Assembly: GCA_021732745.1 (NCBI GenBank)
Contig: JAKFUK010000001.1
Coordinates: forward strand, 570,931 to 634,930
Length of the DNA stretch: 64,000 nucleotides
Origin: Nevskia sp.
GTDB taxonomy: Bacteria > Pseudomonadota > Gammaproteobacteria > Nevskiales > Nevskiaceae
Reading direction: 5' to 3'
Below, one piece after another: positions 46,936 to 56,929 of this stretch. The position numbers and the translations under genes are program-made. The notes beneath the pieces are model-generated. The model had not been told where the DNA came from and did not search any database. It worked only from the letters and a program-made list of their open reading frames with translations. The first letter of the stretch is position 1, and the number at the start of each line of letters is the position of its first letter.

Positions 46936-48359
46936 GCGTCGACCTTCGCGCGGCCGATGGCCCAGGCTGCGAACAGCCAGATGGCAATGGTCCAGCCGAT
47001 CAGCAGCAGCAGGTTCGGACCTTGCGGCATCAGGGTCGCCACCATCGACGGCGGCGTGTAGCTGAACGGCCGTATCTGCTTCCACAGCGCTTGATCGGCG
47101 GTGTAGCGCCAGTCGTCGAACTTGCCGTTCGCCGTGTAGTAATCGTTGATCTGGGCGATAAAGCTGCGCCGGAAGGCTTCCGCCTGATCGGTGAACGCAC
47201 GGTGCAGCGCCAGATCGGTGCCCGACAGCGCCATCGACAGCGGCCGCAGCGCAATCAGCGGCGAAACCAGCGCGAACAGGCGTTGCACGGCGGCTTGGCG
47301 GTCGTACTGCTTCCAGAGCCGGCCGTAATGGTCATCGAGCACCTCGTTGCCGTAGCGCTCGCCTTCGCTGAGGCTCACGCCATCGAAATTGATCGGCAGA
47401 TCCTCCACCCGGCTGACGCCGTACTTCTGGAACAGCTGCTGCTTGACCGCTTCCAGCCGGACATCCGAGGCGTCATGGCCGCTGACGCCCTTGGCGATGT
47501 CGTCGGAAACCGCCTGCTTGAACGCGGTGATCGACGGCACCGGGGCCAGCCGTTCGGCGGCATCGGCGGCGAAACGCGGCAGCAGGAGCGCAATTGCCAG
47601 CCAGCAACCGAGCAGGGTCACCAGCGCCGCACGCGAGGAACTGGCCAGCGCCGACACCGACAGAGTGAGGCCGATGAAAGCCGCGAAATAGGCCAGATAG
47701 CCGATGCAGAGCAGGGCCAGACGCAGCAGATCGGCCCCCGCATCGCCGCCTTCCGGGCCGTTGAGCAGGACCGCGCCGGCTCCGATCGGCAGCAGCGGCA
47801 GCAGGATCGCGGCGATGGCAGCGGTCAGCCCCAGCGCCTTGCCGGCCAGCAATTTCGTGCGCGGCACGCCGAGGCTCAGCAGTTGCCGGAAAGTGCCGTT
47901 TTCGCGCTCGCCGCTGAAGGCCGCGAAGGCGCACAGGATGATCAAGAGCGGAATCAGCAATTGCAGGGTGAGTGCGGCGGTCAGTTCGCCGAATACCGAC
48001 AGGAAGGTGGCGTCCTCCGCTGGCCGCGAACGCGCCGGGGTCTGGACATGGGCCTCCAGATACACCGAGCTGCCGGCGTAGGGGTTGATGCCTTCGTCGA
48101 CGAAAGCCAGCGGGCCGACCGGCTTGAACAGGTAGCGGCCGAAGTGCGCCGCGCTGTGCGGATTGAGCTTGCCCTGCGACACCCAGACCCGCGCGTCTTC
48201 GGCCTGGGCGGCGCTGCGAATCGCTTCGCGGCTGCCGGAATGGGCGATGCCGACCGCCAATGCCAGCAGCAGCAAGGCGGCGAGGATGACGGCGGCGACG
48301 CGCACCTGGCCGTCACGCCAGGTGTCGAGCAGTTCTCTGCGGGCGATGGTCAGGATCAC
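46932..48359 (-). CDS. ABC-2-type permease, first membrane subunit
   Basis: The product is 475 residues from GTG 48359 (MILTIARRELLDTWRDGQVR), where the opening is the cytoplasmic amphipathic start of ABC-2 permeases. Membrane helices follow, with the coupling motif CAFAAFSGERENGTFRQLLSLGVPRTKLLAGK, and a long periplasmic stretch precedes the last helix. The frame is open upstream to 48530, but that part lies in a promoter-like stretch. It is first gene of the exporter-TonB receptor operon. Confidence 0.82.
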   Translation of the reverse strand: MILTIARRELLDTWRDGQVRVAAVILAALLLLALAVGIAHSGSREAIRSAAQAEDARVWVSQGKLNPHSAAHFGRYLFKPVGPLAFVDEGINPYAGSSVYLEAHVQTPARSRPAEDATFLSVFGELTAALTLQLLIPLLIILCAFAAFSGERENGTFRQLLSLGVPRTKLLAGKALGLTAAIAAILLPLLPIGAGAVLLNGPEGGDAGADLLRLALLCIGYLAYFAAFIGLTLSVSALASSSRAALVTLLGCWLAIALLLPRFAADAAERLAPVPSITAFKQAVSDDIAKGVSGHDASDVRLEAVKQQLFQKYGVSRVEDLPINFDGVSLSEGERYGNEVLDDHYGRLWKQYDRQAAVQRLFALVSPLIALRPLSMALSGTDLALHRAFTDQAEAFRRSFIAQINDYYTANGKFDDWRYTADQALWKQIRPFSYTPPSMVATLMPQGPNLLLLIGWTIAIWLFAAWAIGRAKVDA

Positions 48360-48516
48360 GTTGGGGGCGGCGGCTGGCGGGGAGTTCGGGCATCGCGAAC
48401 CGGCGTCGACTTCGGTCGACCTCGTGTTCGCGATGAATGTATGACAACTTACTGATATGTCGTACGTATGAACATTGATTCGCGTCATGCCCGCTTGAAG
48501 CCACCCGCAACCAGTG

Positions 48517-48552
48517 AAAAACCCCGGCATCGCGTGAGCAATGCCGGGGTTT
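48517..48552 (-). terminator. Bidirectional intrinsic terminator after the large TonB receptor gene
   Basis: AAAACCCCGGCAT and ATGCCGGGGTTT form a strong GC stem flanked by A and T runs. On the minus strand it lies 30 bases after the TonB receptor stop. Confidence 0.85.
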
Positions 48553-48582
48553 CAGTTGCAAAACGGCCGCGCCGACGCTGCT

Positions 48583-51078
48583 TCAGAACTCCGAACGGAA
48601 AGTGACGCCGAAGGTACGCGGATCGCCCGGCTGGCCCACAAACAGCCCGGTGCCGGCAAAGCCCGGCGACAGCAGCTCGTAATAGTTCTTGTCGAACAGA
48701 TTGCGCGACCAGACGAACAAGTCCCAGCCCTGGGTGCTGCGGAAGCCGATGCGGCCGTTGACCAGTTCGTAGCCGTCGACATTCAGGAACGCCGATGGCG
48801 TGGCCGAGGACGAAAACTTCGACCGGTAGCTGAAGTCGATGCCGGTGAAGAAATCGCCTTCGCGGCCCAAGAGGCTGCCCGCCGTGAACAATTCGCCGCC
48901 GAAACTGGTGGCGAACTTCGACACGCCCGGCAAGCGGCGTCCGGAAATGTCGACCGCTGCCGGGCCGCCGGTGCCTTCCAGCGAGGCCGGCGCATCGGTG
49001 AAGCGGCGGTACTTGGCATCGGTATAGGCCGCCGATGCATAGACGCTGGCGTGCTCGCCGATACGGGCGTTGCTGTCGAATTCGATGCCGCGCACCCGCA
49101 CCTTGTCGGCGTTGGCAAGGTAACCGCGCGCAACCCCTGCGGCGTTGTTGTTGACCTGGGCCTGGAAGTTCTTGATGTCGGTGTTGAACAGGGACAGATT
49201 GAGGGTGACGCGCTTGTACGGCTGGGTCTTGAGGCCGATCTCGTAATGCGTCACTTCCTCGGGTTCAACGGTCGCCAGCGACAGCACCGGCGCGTTGTTG
49301 GCATCGGTCGGCAGGCCGGCGGTGTTCAGGCCCACGGTCTTGAAGCTGCGCGAATAGGTGGCGTAGGTATCGACGTTGCCGATCGGCGTGTAGGCCAGCG
49401 TGATCTGGCCGGAAACATTGGTGTCGTCGATGTCGGCGGCGTAGGCCTGCTCCGGCAACTGGGCGAGCTGCACGGCGCGCAGGGTGGGGTTGGCCGACGT
49501 GTCCTGACCGCCGGTGACCGCCGCGTCGTAATCCACCTTCTTGCGGTCGTAATTCAGGCGGATGCCGGGCAGCACGCGAATCTGGTCGGTCACCGTCCAT
49601 TCCAGCTGGCCGAACAGCGCGGCGCTGTCGAACAGGGAATCCACCGTGACCCGCTGAGTCAGACCATCGAGCAAGGCTGCGTTGTTGGCGTTGGCGGTAC
49701 CGGCCAGCAGCCAGCGCGATGCCGCCGAACCCAGTGTGGTGTCCTGGGTGGGATTCGACTCGATCGTCTGGTGGAAGCCGAACAGGCCGACCACGAAGTT
49801 CAAGTCCTCGGTGATGTCCGCAGCAAAGCGGAATTCCTGCGACCACTGCTTCTGGTACGAGGCAGCAGCGGACACCGTGTTGACCGGCAGGCCGACGAAA
49901 TCGCGGTCGTTCGACGGATTCCAGTCCCAGACCCGGTAAGCGGTGATCGAGGTGAACTTGCCGACGCCGGTGCTCCAGTCCGCCGTCACCGAGCCGCCGC
50001 CCAGGTCTTGATACGAGCGCACCGGCGAGTCGACGTCGGTCACCCGATCGAAAGCGTTGAAGCTCGGCGGCGTGTAGTTCAGCGACGCCGCAATGGCCGC
50101 GTACTGGCGATTGGCCGCGCGCAGGGTCGGCGCGACACCCGCCACCAGCTGGGTGTAGCCCTCGGGGCGCTGGCGCGTCCAGTCGCCCGCCAGAGTTACG
50201 CTCAAGTTGTCGAGGACGTTGTACAGAATCTGGCCGCGCACGCCCAAGTTACTGATATCGTTGATATCGTCTTCGGTGGCGACGTTGTAGACAAAGCCAT
50301 CGCGCTGGGTGCCGGAGAACGAGATGCGGGCGGCGATGTCGTCGGTGAGCGGCCCGGTCAGCGAAGCCTTGCCCTGGACGTAGCCATAGTTGCCGTACGA
50401 CAGCTCCACCGTCGTGGCCGGCGTGAAGCTCGGCTTCTTGGTCACCACATTGACGGCACCGGCCGTGGTGTTCTTGCCATAAAGCGTGCCCTGCGGGCCA
50501 CGCAGCACTTCGATCTGGTCGACATCGACGAAATCCAGCGTGGCCGCCGCCGGACGGGCGTAGTAGACGCCGTCGATGTACAGGCCCACACCCTGCTCGA
50601 TGCCGTCATTGGTCAGACCATACGGCGCGCCGAGACCGCGGATGTTCAAGGACGAATTGCGCGGATTGGTCGAATAGAACTGCACGCTCGGCAGCACTTC
50701 CTTCAAACGATTGACGTTGAAAGCACCGGTCTGGTTGAGGAAATCGCCATTCACCACCGATACCGCAATCGGCACTTTCTGCACGCTTTCGGTCTTGCGG
50801 CGGGCGGTGACCTGCACCTCGTCGAGCACGGCAGCGCCGTCGCTGTTGATGGCGATTTGCGTCTGTGCGACTTCGGTCTGGGCGATTTCGACGGTCGCCG
50901 CTGCGGGCGCTTGCGCCGGGGCCTCCGTCTGGGCCTGCGCGGGCGTCGCGAGATAGATCAGCGCGATCGACGCGGCTGAGCCCAGCGTCAGACGGCGACG
51001 CGGGTTCCGGGGGAAAGGAAGAACGGCCTGGGCAGCATCAGGTGCTGCCGAAGAAAGCGGCTTGCTGTGGTTTTTCAT
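48583..51078 (-). CDS. TonB-dependent outer-membrane receptor (large)
   Basis: The product is 831 residues. It has an unusual long N-terminus (MKNHSKPLSSAAPDAAQAVLPF) before the signal core (GSAASIALIYLATPAQAQ), then an Ala/Pro-rich linker. A TonB-box-like stretch, LDEVQVTARRK, leads into the plug: LNIRGLGAPYGLTNDGIEQGVGLYIDGVYY and IEVLRGPQGTLYGKNTTAGAVNVVTKKP. The barrel ends in RTFGVTFRSEF with a terminal Phe. This plug style is common in receptors of Sphingomonad-type 'iron complex outer-membrane' families, but the ligand is not predictable. A strong terminator follows and an AT-rich promoter region precedes. Confidence 0.92.
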   Translation of the reverse strand: MKNHSKPLSSAAPDAAQAVLPFPRNPRRRLTLGSAASIALIYLATPAQAQTEAPAQAPAAATVEIAQTEVAQTQIAINSDGAAVLDEVQVTARRKTESVQKVPIAVSVVNGDFLNQTGAFNVNRLKEVLPSVQFYSTNPRNSSLNIRGLGAPYGLTNDGIEQGVGLYIDGVYYARPAAATLDFVDVDQIEVLRGPQGTLYGKNTTAGAVNVVTKKPSFTPATTVELSYGNYGYVQGKASLTGPLTDDIAARISFSGTQRDGFVYNVATEDDINDISNLGVRGQILYNVLDNLSVTLAGDWTRQRPEGYTQLVAGVAPTLRAANRQYAAIAASLNYTPPSFNAFDRVTDVDSPVRSYQDLGGGSVTADWSTGVGKFTSITAYRVWDWNPSNDRDFVGLPVNTVSAAASYQKQWSQEFRFAADITEDLNFVVGLFGFHQTIESNPTQDTTLGSAASRWLLAGTANANNAALLDGLTQRVTVDSLFDSAALFGQLEWTVTDQIRVLPGIRLNYDRKKVDYDAAVTGGQDTSANPTLRAVQLAQLPEQAYAADIDDTNVSGQITLAYTPIGNVDTYATYSRSFKTVGLNTAGLPTDANNAPVLSLATVEPEEVTHYEIGLKTQPYKRVTLNLSLFNTDIKNFQAQVNNNAAGVARGYLANADKVRVRGIEFDSNARIGEHASVYASAAYTDAKYRRFTDAPASLEGTGGPAAVDISGRRLPGVSKFATSFGGELFTAGSLLGREGDFFTGIDFSYRSKFSSSATPSAFLNVDGYELVNGRIGFRSTQGWDLFVWSRNLFDKNYYELLSPGFAGTGLFVGQPGDPRTFGVTFRSEF

Positions 51079-51489
51079 CGTCGTCGTCGCAGGAGGGACG
51101 TCGGGGCAAAGCCCGACTGGACGCGACAATAACGATCTAAAAACCAAAACTTAAATACTGTTTTTGTATAATTAAATAAGCACTATTTGATATCAAAAAT
51201 TAATTGCTTATTCGTTTTTCTTGATCCGTAAGGTGGGCAGGCTGTATCTGCCCACCGATTTGCGACGGCTCGACCGTCGCATCCGCACGAGCAAATAAAG
51301 CCTACCCTCCCTACAAACAGTGTCGCTCGTCGGCTGGGCTTCAAGCCGACGGCGCTTTTGCCGATTGACCGCATCGCTATCGCCCTCGGCTTCCGTCGGG
51401 CGGGCAATGAATGGCGACCTACAAAAAGCGAGAGTCAGTTTTTCGGCCGCGTCATCGGACAAAGTCACGCCTCACGGATCGGTCTCGCC
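51079..51489. other. Intergenic region: AT-rich promoter stretch and palindromes
   Basis: No gene is visible. Bases 51145-51215 are strikingly AT-rich (ACTGTTTTTGTATAATTAAA, then TATCAAAAATTAATTG) and probably hold the promoter of the large TonB receptor. Bases 51232-51256 (GGTGGGCAG...CTGCCCACC) and 51261-51281 (TGCGACGGctcgaCCGTCGCA) are palindromic repeats. I see no clear Fur box. Confidence 0.6.
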
Positions 51490-52290
51490 TTATAACGCGC
51501 GCAGAAAATCCTCGTGCATGAAACCATCGGCCGCCCCGTCCCCCTGAAGGTCGACTTGCGCCCAGTTCCCTGATCGATCGATGACCACGAGGCGGGTCTC
51601 GAACGGCAAGGTAACAATCGACTGAAATTCCACCCCGGGTCCGGATCGCAAGCGCAATCCGAGCCTCGCGATCACGCGATGGGTGAATGCTGTTGGGGCG
51701 GGCAGAGCCGCGTTACCGGCATGCGAACCCGCTGACGCAGCAGCCTGAACAGGCACGGTGTTCCAGTCGATGCCGACCGCGAGCTCGTCGGGGCCAAGGT
51801 CTATTTCGAAGTGCATGCAGTCCTTGACGCTTTGCCAATCGCCACCCCATTCGAATACTCGCTTGCCATCGACCGTCGCAATGGCTCGTACCGCCTCGAT
51901 CATCCTCGATGGCATGTCGGTATCCGCAAGCTTCTGCTTGACATCGAGCGCGCGCGCATCCTGAGTCGCCTTGCCGGAGAACACGACATTACGGGTGCCG
52001 GCATGGTCGGTATACGGATTCGTCTTCCAGTTCACGTCGAGCGCGATGCCATACGAATGCAGGCTCTTGCCAACACCGCCGGTTATTTCGCGGCAGTTGT
52101 AACTATCCGTGTCCTCCGTCCGGATCAGGTAGCCGTGGACCTTCAAGACCATCGCCAGAGCTTTCCAGGCGTCCGCAGTCGGTGGTGCGACCCGAATCTC
52201 GTCAGAACCGAACGGAATCCGGATCATTTTCTTTGCCGCGCACTCGTAGGCCTTCCAGAGTTCGCGCAGCTCGCTTGTGGTTCTGCTCAT
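51490..52290 (-). CDS. M15-family peptidase with C-terminal SH3-like domain
   Basis: The product is 266 residues. Residues 1-170 match M15 peptidases: zinc-site motif SLHSYGIALDVNW (S-x-H-x-x-G-x-A-x-D) and the second site WGGDWQSVKDCMHFEID (D-x-M-H-F-E). The last 60 residues form an SH3b-like domain (LGLRLRSGPGVEFQSIVTLPFETRLVVID, WAQVDLQGDGAADGFMHEDFL). Such proteins cleave peptidoglycan cross-bridges or D-Ala ends. No signal peptide is present, unusual for a wall enzyme. The start overlaps the stop of the acyltransferase gene (ATGA), so it is the third gene of a coupled operon. Confidence 0.85.
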   Translation of the reverse strand: MSRTTSELRELWKAYECAAKKMIRIPFGSDEIRVAPPTADAWKALAMVLKVHGYLIRTEDTDSYNCREITGGVGKSLHSYGIALDVNWKTNPYTDHAGTRNVVFSGKATQDARALDVKQKLADTDMPSRMIEAVRAIATVDGKRVFEWGGDWQSVKDCMHFEIDLGPDELAVGIDWNTVPVQAAASAGSHAGNAALPAPTAFTHRVIARLGLRLRSGPGVEFQSIVTLPFETRLVVIDRSGNWAQVDLQGDGAADGFMHEDFLRAL

Positions 52291-52937
52291 GGGTTCCTCC
52301 TGCGGGGATGTTCAGAATTGGCCGCGCCATCAAAAACGCGGCAGAACGGGCTTTTCAGCCGACGTAGATGCTCATGGTCCTCAAGGTCGAGGCGCATCAG
52401 ATGGACCTCGCCGTACTCCTTGTGAACCTTCGGGCTCGTGTACTCGACGAAGCCCAGCGCCGTGAAGAAGCGGACCAGATGGTCATTGCAGTCCATGAAG
52501 CTCCAACGGACGCCGTGGCGGACCGCCACATCGAAGGCTGCAACGCAAAGGCGGACTGCTACATCTGAGCAACGCAAGCGCTTCGCAACCATCGCCCGGG
52601 TCACGATGCACGTCCGCAGCGGATGGTCGTCGCCCGACTGCCCCATCTCGTAGAACGCTTCGTAGTACCCCAGCGATCCACGCACCGACAGATTCACGCG
52701 AAAGGCGCCCACCACTTCGTCGCTCTGCCATGCCGCCAGATTGATCGCACCGTCATCCAGCGCATCGCGAATGCGGCGTGCCTCGTGATCGGCGTCGTGC
52801 TGCACGCGGCCCATCTCGTCAACGTAGATGCGATAGCGGAATCGGTAGATCGCTTCCAGTTCTTCGGCGATCTCTGCTTGCGCGATACGCAGGCGCGCAC
52901 GAATGGGCTGGCCTTCCGGCTTGAGCGCGGCGCTCAC
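52287..52937 (-). CDS. GNAT-fold N-acyltransferase (FeeM/N-acyl amino acid synthase-like)
   Basis: The product is 216 residues from GTG 52937, which overlaps the stop of the upstream diiron-protein gene. The N-terminal block IYRFRYRIYVDEMGR, then DADHEARRIRDALDD, resembles the FeeM/N-acyl amino acid synthase group, distant relatives of acyl-homoserine-lactone synthases. GNAT-like strands follow (VVGAFRVNLSVRG, TCIVTRAMVAKRLRCSDVAVRLC, FMDCNDHLVRFFTALGFVEY). Such enzymes transfer acyl groups from acyl-carrier protein to an amine. The partner genes suggest a small biosynthetic pathway. Family assignment is moderate and the substrate unknown. Confidence 0.68.
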   Translation of the reverse strand: MSAALKPEGQPIRARLRIAQAEIAEELEAIYRFRYRIYVDEMGRVQHDADHEARRIRDALDDGAINLAAWQSDEVVGAFRVNLSVRGSLGYYEAFYEMGQSGDDHPLRTCIVTRAMVAKRLRCSDVAVRLCVAAFDVAVRHGVRWSFMDCNDHLVRFFTALGFVEYTSPKVHKEYGEVHLMRLDLEDHEHLRRLKSPFCRVFDGAANSEHPRRRNP

Positions 52938-53722
52938 GACACGACTTCCTCGACCAGAACCGGAGTGATCTGCTCCGCAGGCCGCAACCGCGCCATTTCC
53001 GTCCAGGCAGTGCCGAAGTCCACCGGCTGCCCGACGCGCTGGATCGCCGACCACAGCATGTTGGCGTACAGCTCGGCGGTGACCCGCATGCTGTAAATCA
53101 CCGCATCGGCATCGCGCTGGTCGTGAACCAGGCGATCAAGGTACTGCTGCATCAGCTTGTTATGCCCGACGTCGACGTGCATGTGCTCCTGGAGAAAGCC
53201 CATCGCCGCCTCGGGAACACCGGCTTGCATCAGGGCCGTGGCATAGATCGCACCGTGCTGGGTCGGCATGTGTTCGAGAAAGAACAGGTAGCCGAGGTAA
53301 CCGATCGGATTCTGGAAGTTGACCCAGTAGAACGGGAAGGCGGTCAGCGCGGTGGTGGCCGGCAGCGGGTTCTGGGTGAATACCTGGTCCGGGCTTTCGC
53401 CCATGACCTTCAAGTCCTCCAATGCCATCAGGTCGTGGCCAACCTCAGCAATAGCGTGGCGGAGAAACAGCTTGACGCTATGTCGGTCGCTGCCGCGAAA
53501 GTAGACCGCCGCGAGCGCCTGCAACTGCGGGTCTTCCTTGGTGTAGTGGTAGATCTCGCGGAGGACGCTCTTGTAATGATCGAGACGAAACTCGCCGGAT
53601 TGCAGGAAGCGGATCGCTGGCGAGGCGTTGAACACCTTCATGACATCGGTGAAGGCCGCGTGGATCGAGTCCGTCGGACTCAAGGCTGGATTAGTGGCCG
53701 GGGCTGAAGGCGACTGCAACAT
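52934..53722 (-). CDS. Haem-oxygenase-like diiron oxidase/oxygenase (HDO superfamily)
   Basis: The product is 262 residues, all helical, of the iron-containing redox enzyme group (PqqC/TenA-like fold). Candidate metal ligands are Glu in FLEHMPTQHG and the H-x3-D-x2-H motif HMHVDVGH, the pattern found in CADD-type and UndA-type diiron enzymes. An additional acidic/His segment is AIAEVGHDLMALEDL. ATG 53722 has GGAG about 9 bases upstream, better than ATG 53758. Such enzymes perform oxidative decarboxylation, N-oxygenation or desaturation. It is first in the three-gene coupled operon; the substrate is unknown. Confidence 0.75.
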   Translation of the reverse strand: MLQSPSAPATNPALSPTDSIHAAFTDVMKVFNASPAIRFLQSGEFRLDHYKSVLREIYHYTKEDPQLQALAAVYFRGSDRHSVKLFLRHAIAEVGHDLMALEDLKVMGESPDQVFTQNPLPATTALTAFPFYWVNFQNPIGYLGYLFFLEHMPTQHGAIYATALMQAGVPEAAMGFLQEHMHVDVGHNKLMQQYLDRLVHDQRDADAVIYSMRVTAELYANMLWSAIQRVGQPVDFGTAWTEMARLRPAEQITPVLVEEVVS

Positions 53723-53954
53723 GACTGCGCTCCTGCCAGCCAGAAGGCTGGTCTGCACGCCGCGAGACCGATAGGGCCTCGTCCTGACGTGCAGCCAATC
53801 TGCCGCCGGCGTCCGCGCAAGTCCTCACGGATTCCCAACGAACTTCCAACGGAATTGCATCGGGATCAATTCGCCTGCGCCGGGAAAGCCCGCCATTGCT
53901 GGCGTCCGACCGTTTCCAACTGGACGCAACCGAATCCAACAACCTGCTGGGCAT

Positions 53955-53985
53955 GAAAAAGCCCGGTCATTTTGACCGGGCTTTT
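53955..53985 (-). terminator. Intrinsic terminator downstream of lysS
   Basis: AAAAAGCCCGGTCA-tttt-TGACCGGGCTTTT forms a stem with A/T flanks, usable in both directions. It lies about 20 bases after the lysS stop on the minus strand. Confidence 0.85.
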
Positions 53986-54004
53986 CTGCGACGGAGGCAG
54001 TGCT

Positions 54005-55510
54005 TCAGACTTCGGGCCGCATCGCCGGAAAGAGCAGCACATCGCGGATCGACGGCGAATCGGTCAGGAACATCACCAGACGGTCGATGCCGATGCCCAC
54101 GCCCGCGGTCGGCGGCAGGCCGTATTCAAGCGCACGGATGTAGTCGGCGTCGTAATGCATCGCTTCATCATCGCCGCCGTCCTTGGCCGCCACCTGCTGA
54201 CGGAAACGCTCGGCCTGATCGTCAGGATCGTTCAGCTCTGAAAAACCATTCGCGACTTCGCGGCCACCGACGAAGAACTCGAAGCGGTCGGTGACTTCGG
54301 GATTCAGGTCCGAACGGCGCGCCAGCGGCGAGACTTCGGTCGGGTATTCGATGATGAAGGTCGGCTGGATCAGTTTGGCTTCCACCGTCTTCTCGAAGAT
54401 TTCGGTCAGCAGCTTGCCCGGGCCGTACTCGGCCTTGACCGGGATATGCAGCGCCTTGGCCGCCGCCGCCAGATAGTCGCGGTCAAACAACTTCGACGGA
54501 TCAAGCTCCGGATTGCGCTCGGCCACGGCGTCCTTCATCGACACCCGCCGGAACGGCTGGGCCAGATCGAACTCGATCTCCTGGTAGATGAGTTGTGTCG
54601 TCCCGAGCGTGGCCAGCGCCGCATTGCGGATCAGCGCTTCGACCAGGTCCATCGCCTCACAGTAATCGGCATAGGCCTGATAGAACTCGAGCATGGTGAA
54701 TTCGGGGTTGTGGCGGGTGCTGAGGCCTTCGTTGCGGAAATTGCGGTTGATCTCGTAGACCCGCTCGAAGCCGCCGACCACGAGGCGCTTCAGGTACAGC
54801 TCAGGCGCAATGCGCAGGAACAGGTCGCGGTCGAGCGCGTTGTGATGGGTCACGAACGGCTTGGCGGTGGCGCCACCGGCCAGCGGTTGCAGCATCGGCG
54901 TCTCGACTTCGACAAAGCCCAAGCCATCGAGCGTCTGGCGGATCGAACGCACGGTGCCGGCGCGAATCTGAAAGGTGCGGCGTACGTCCGGATTGACGAT
55001 CAGATCGACATAGCGCTGGCGATAGCGGATCTCGGTGTCGGTCAGCCCCGCCCACTTCTCGGGCAGCGGCCGCACGGTCTTGACCAGCAGTTCGACGTGA
55101 TCGGCCTTGATCGATAGCTCGCCGGTCTTGGTCCGGAACATCTTTCCGGCCACGCCGATGATGTCGCCGACATCCCAGGTCTTGAACTCGGCATAGCGAT
55201 CGAGCCCGACCGCCTCGTTCTGCACGAAGCTCTGAATGCGGCCGGACATGTCCTGGATCTGCGCGAAGCTGGCCTTGCCCATCACCCGCTTGGCGATCAG
55301 ACGACCGGCCAGCACATGACGGCCGCTGGCGGCTTCGACCGCTTCGCTGGTTTCGAGCGCGCCGTAGCGGGCGTGCAGCGCATCGGCCAGCGTGTCGCGC
55401 CGCCAGGTGTTCGGAAACGCCTGACCGGCCGCGCGCAAGCGTTCAAGCTTCTCGCGCCGCGTGGCAATGATGTGATTTTCGTCCTGCGGCGGCTTCTGTT
55501 CGTCAGTCAT
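54005..55510 (-). CDS. lysS: Lysyl-tRNA synthetase (class II)
   Basis: The product is 501 residues. The OB-fold anticodon-binding domain ([25 protein letters not shown]) is followed by class II motifs: motif 2 region [27 protein letters not shown] and motif 3 [29 protein letters not shown]. It charges tRNA-Lys in the cytoplasm. It follows prfB in the same direction, the same order as in E. coli, separated by a long hairpin repeat, and ends at a terminator. Confidence 0.97.
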   Translation of the reverse strand: MTDEQKPPQDENHIIATRREKLERLRAAGQAFPNTWRRDTLADALHARYGALETSEAVEAASGRHVLAGRLIAKRVMGKASFAQIQDMSGRIQSFVQNEAVGLDRYAEFKTWDVGDIIGVAGKMFRTKTGELSIKADHVELLVKTVRPLPEKWAGLTDTEIRYRQRYVDLIVNPDVRRTFQIRAGTVRSIRQTLDGLGFVEVETPMLQPLAGGATAKPFVTHHNALDRDLFLRIAPELYLKRLVVGGFERVYEINRNFRNEGLSTRHNPEFTMLEFYQAYADYCEAMDLVEALIRNAALATLGTTQLIYQEIEFDLAQPFRRVSMKDAVAERNPELDPSKLFDRDYLAAAAKALHIPVKAEYGPGKLLTEIFEKTVEAKLIQPTFIIEYPTEVSPLARRSDLNPEVTDRFEFFVGGREVANGFSELNDPDDQAERFRQQVAAKDGGDDEAMHYDADYIRALEYGLPPTAGVGIGIDRLVMFLTDSPSIRDVLLFPAMRPEV

Positions 55511-55540
55511 GTCTGGGAACTCAACAGCAAAAACTTGGGT

Positions 55541-55637
55541 TCACGCAGAGAACGCGGAGAGACGCAGAGAAAATCAACAGCGTTCAAGGATTTTCTTGCT
55601 TTGGCTGTTCTCTGCGTCCTCTGCGTTCTCCGCGTGA
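55541..55637. repeat. Long CGCGGAGA-unit hairpin between prfB and lysS
   Basis: TCACGCAGAGAACGCGGAGAGACGCAGAGA is mirrored by TCTCTGCGTCCTCTGCGTTCTCCGCGTGA. Each arm is itself a tandem of imperfect CGCAGAGA units. It fills most of the 143-base gap. Confidence 0.88.
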
Positions 55638-55653
55638 GAACTGCTTTTCAGCG

Positions 55654-56749
<1,096 letters not shown>

Positions 56750-56929
56750 GGCGCGGGGAATTTGTCAGGGCGCGCAGTATAGTCGCGGCCCGGCAAGGGG
56801 TGAACATCGGTTGTGGCAGCCGTCGGCTCCGTGATAAAAATCACAATCGACGGGTACCATATGTTCGGACCGGCATGACCCGTCTCTTCCACCCGCAGTA
56901 CCACACGAACAAAAGCGCAGGGGAAATCG

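Noticed and set aside
48541..50979. 812-codon plus-strand open frame opposite the large TonB receptor
   Set aside because: Antisense shadow of the receptor; no domain, and the minus strand has signal peptide, plug and barrel end.
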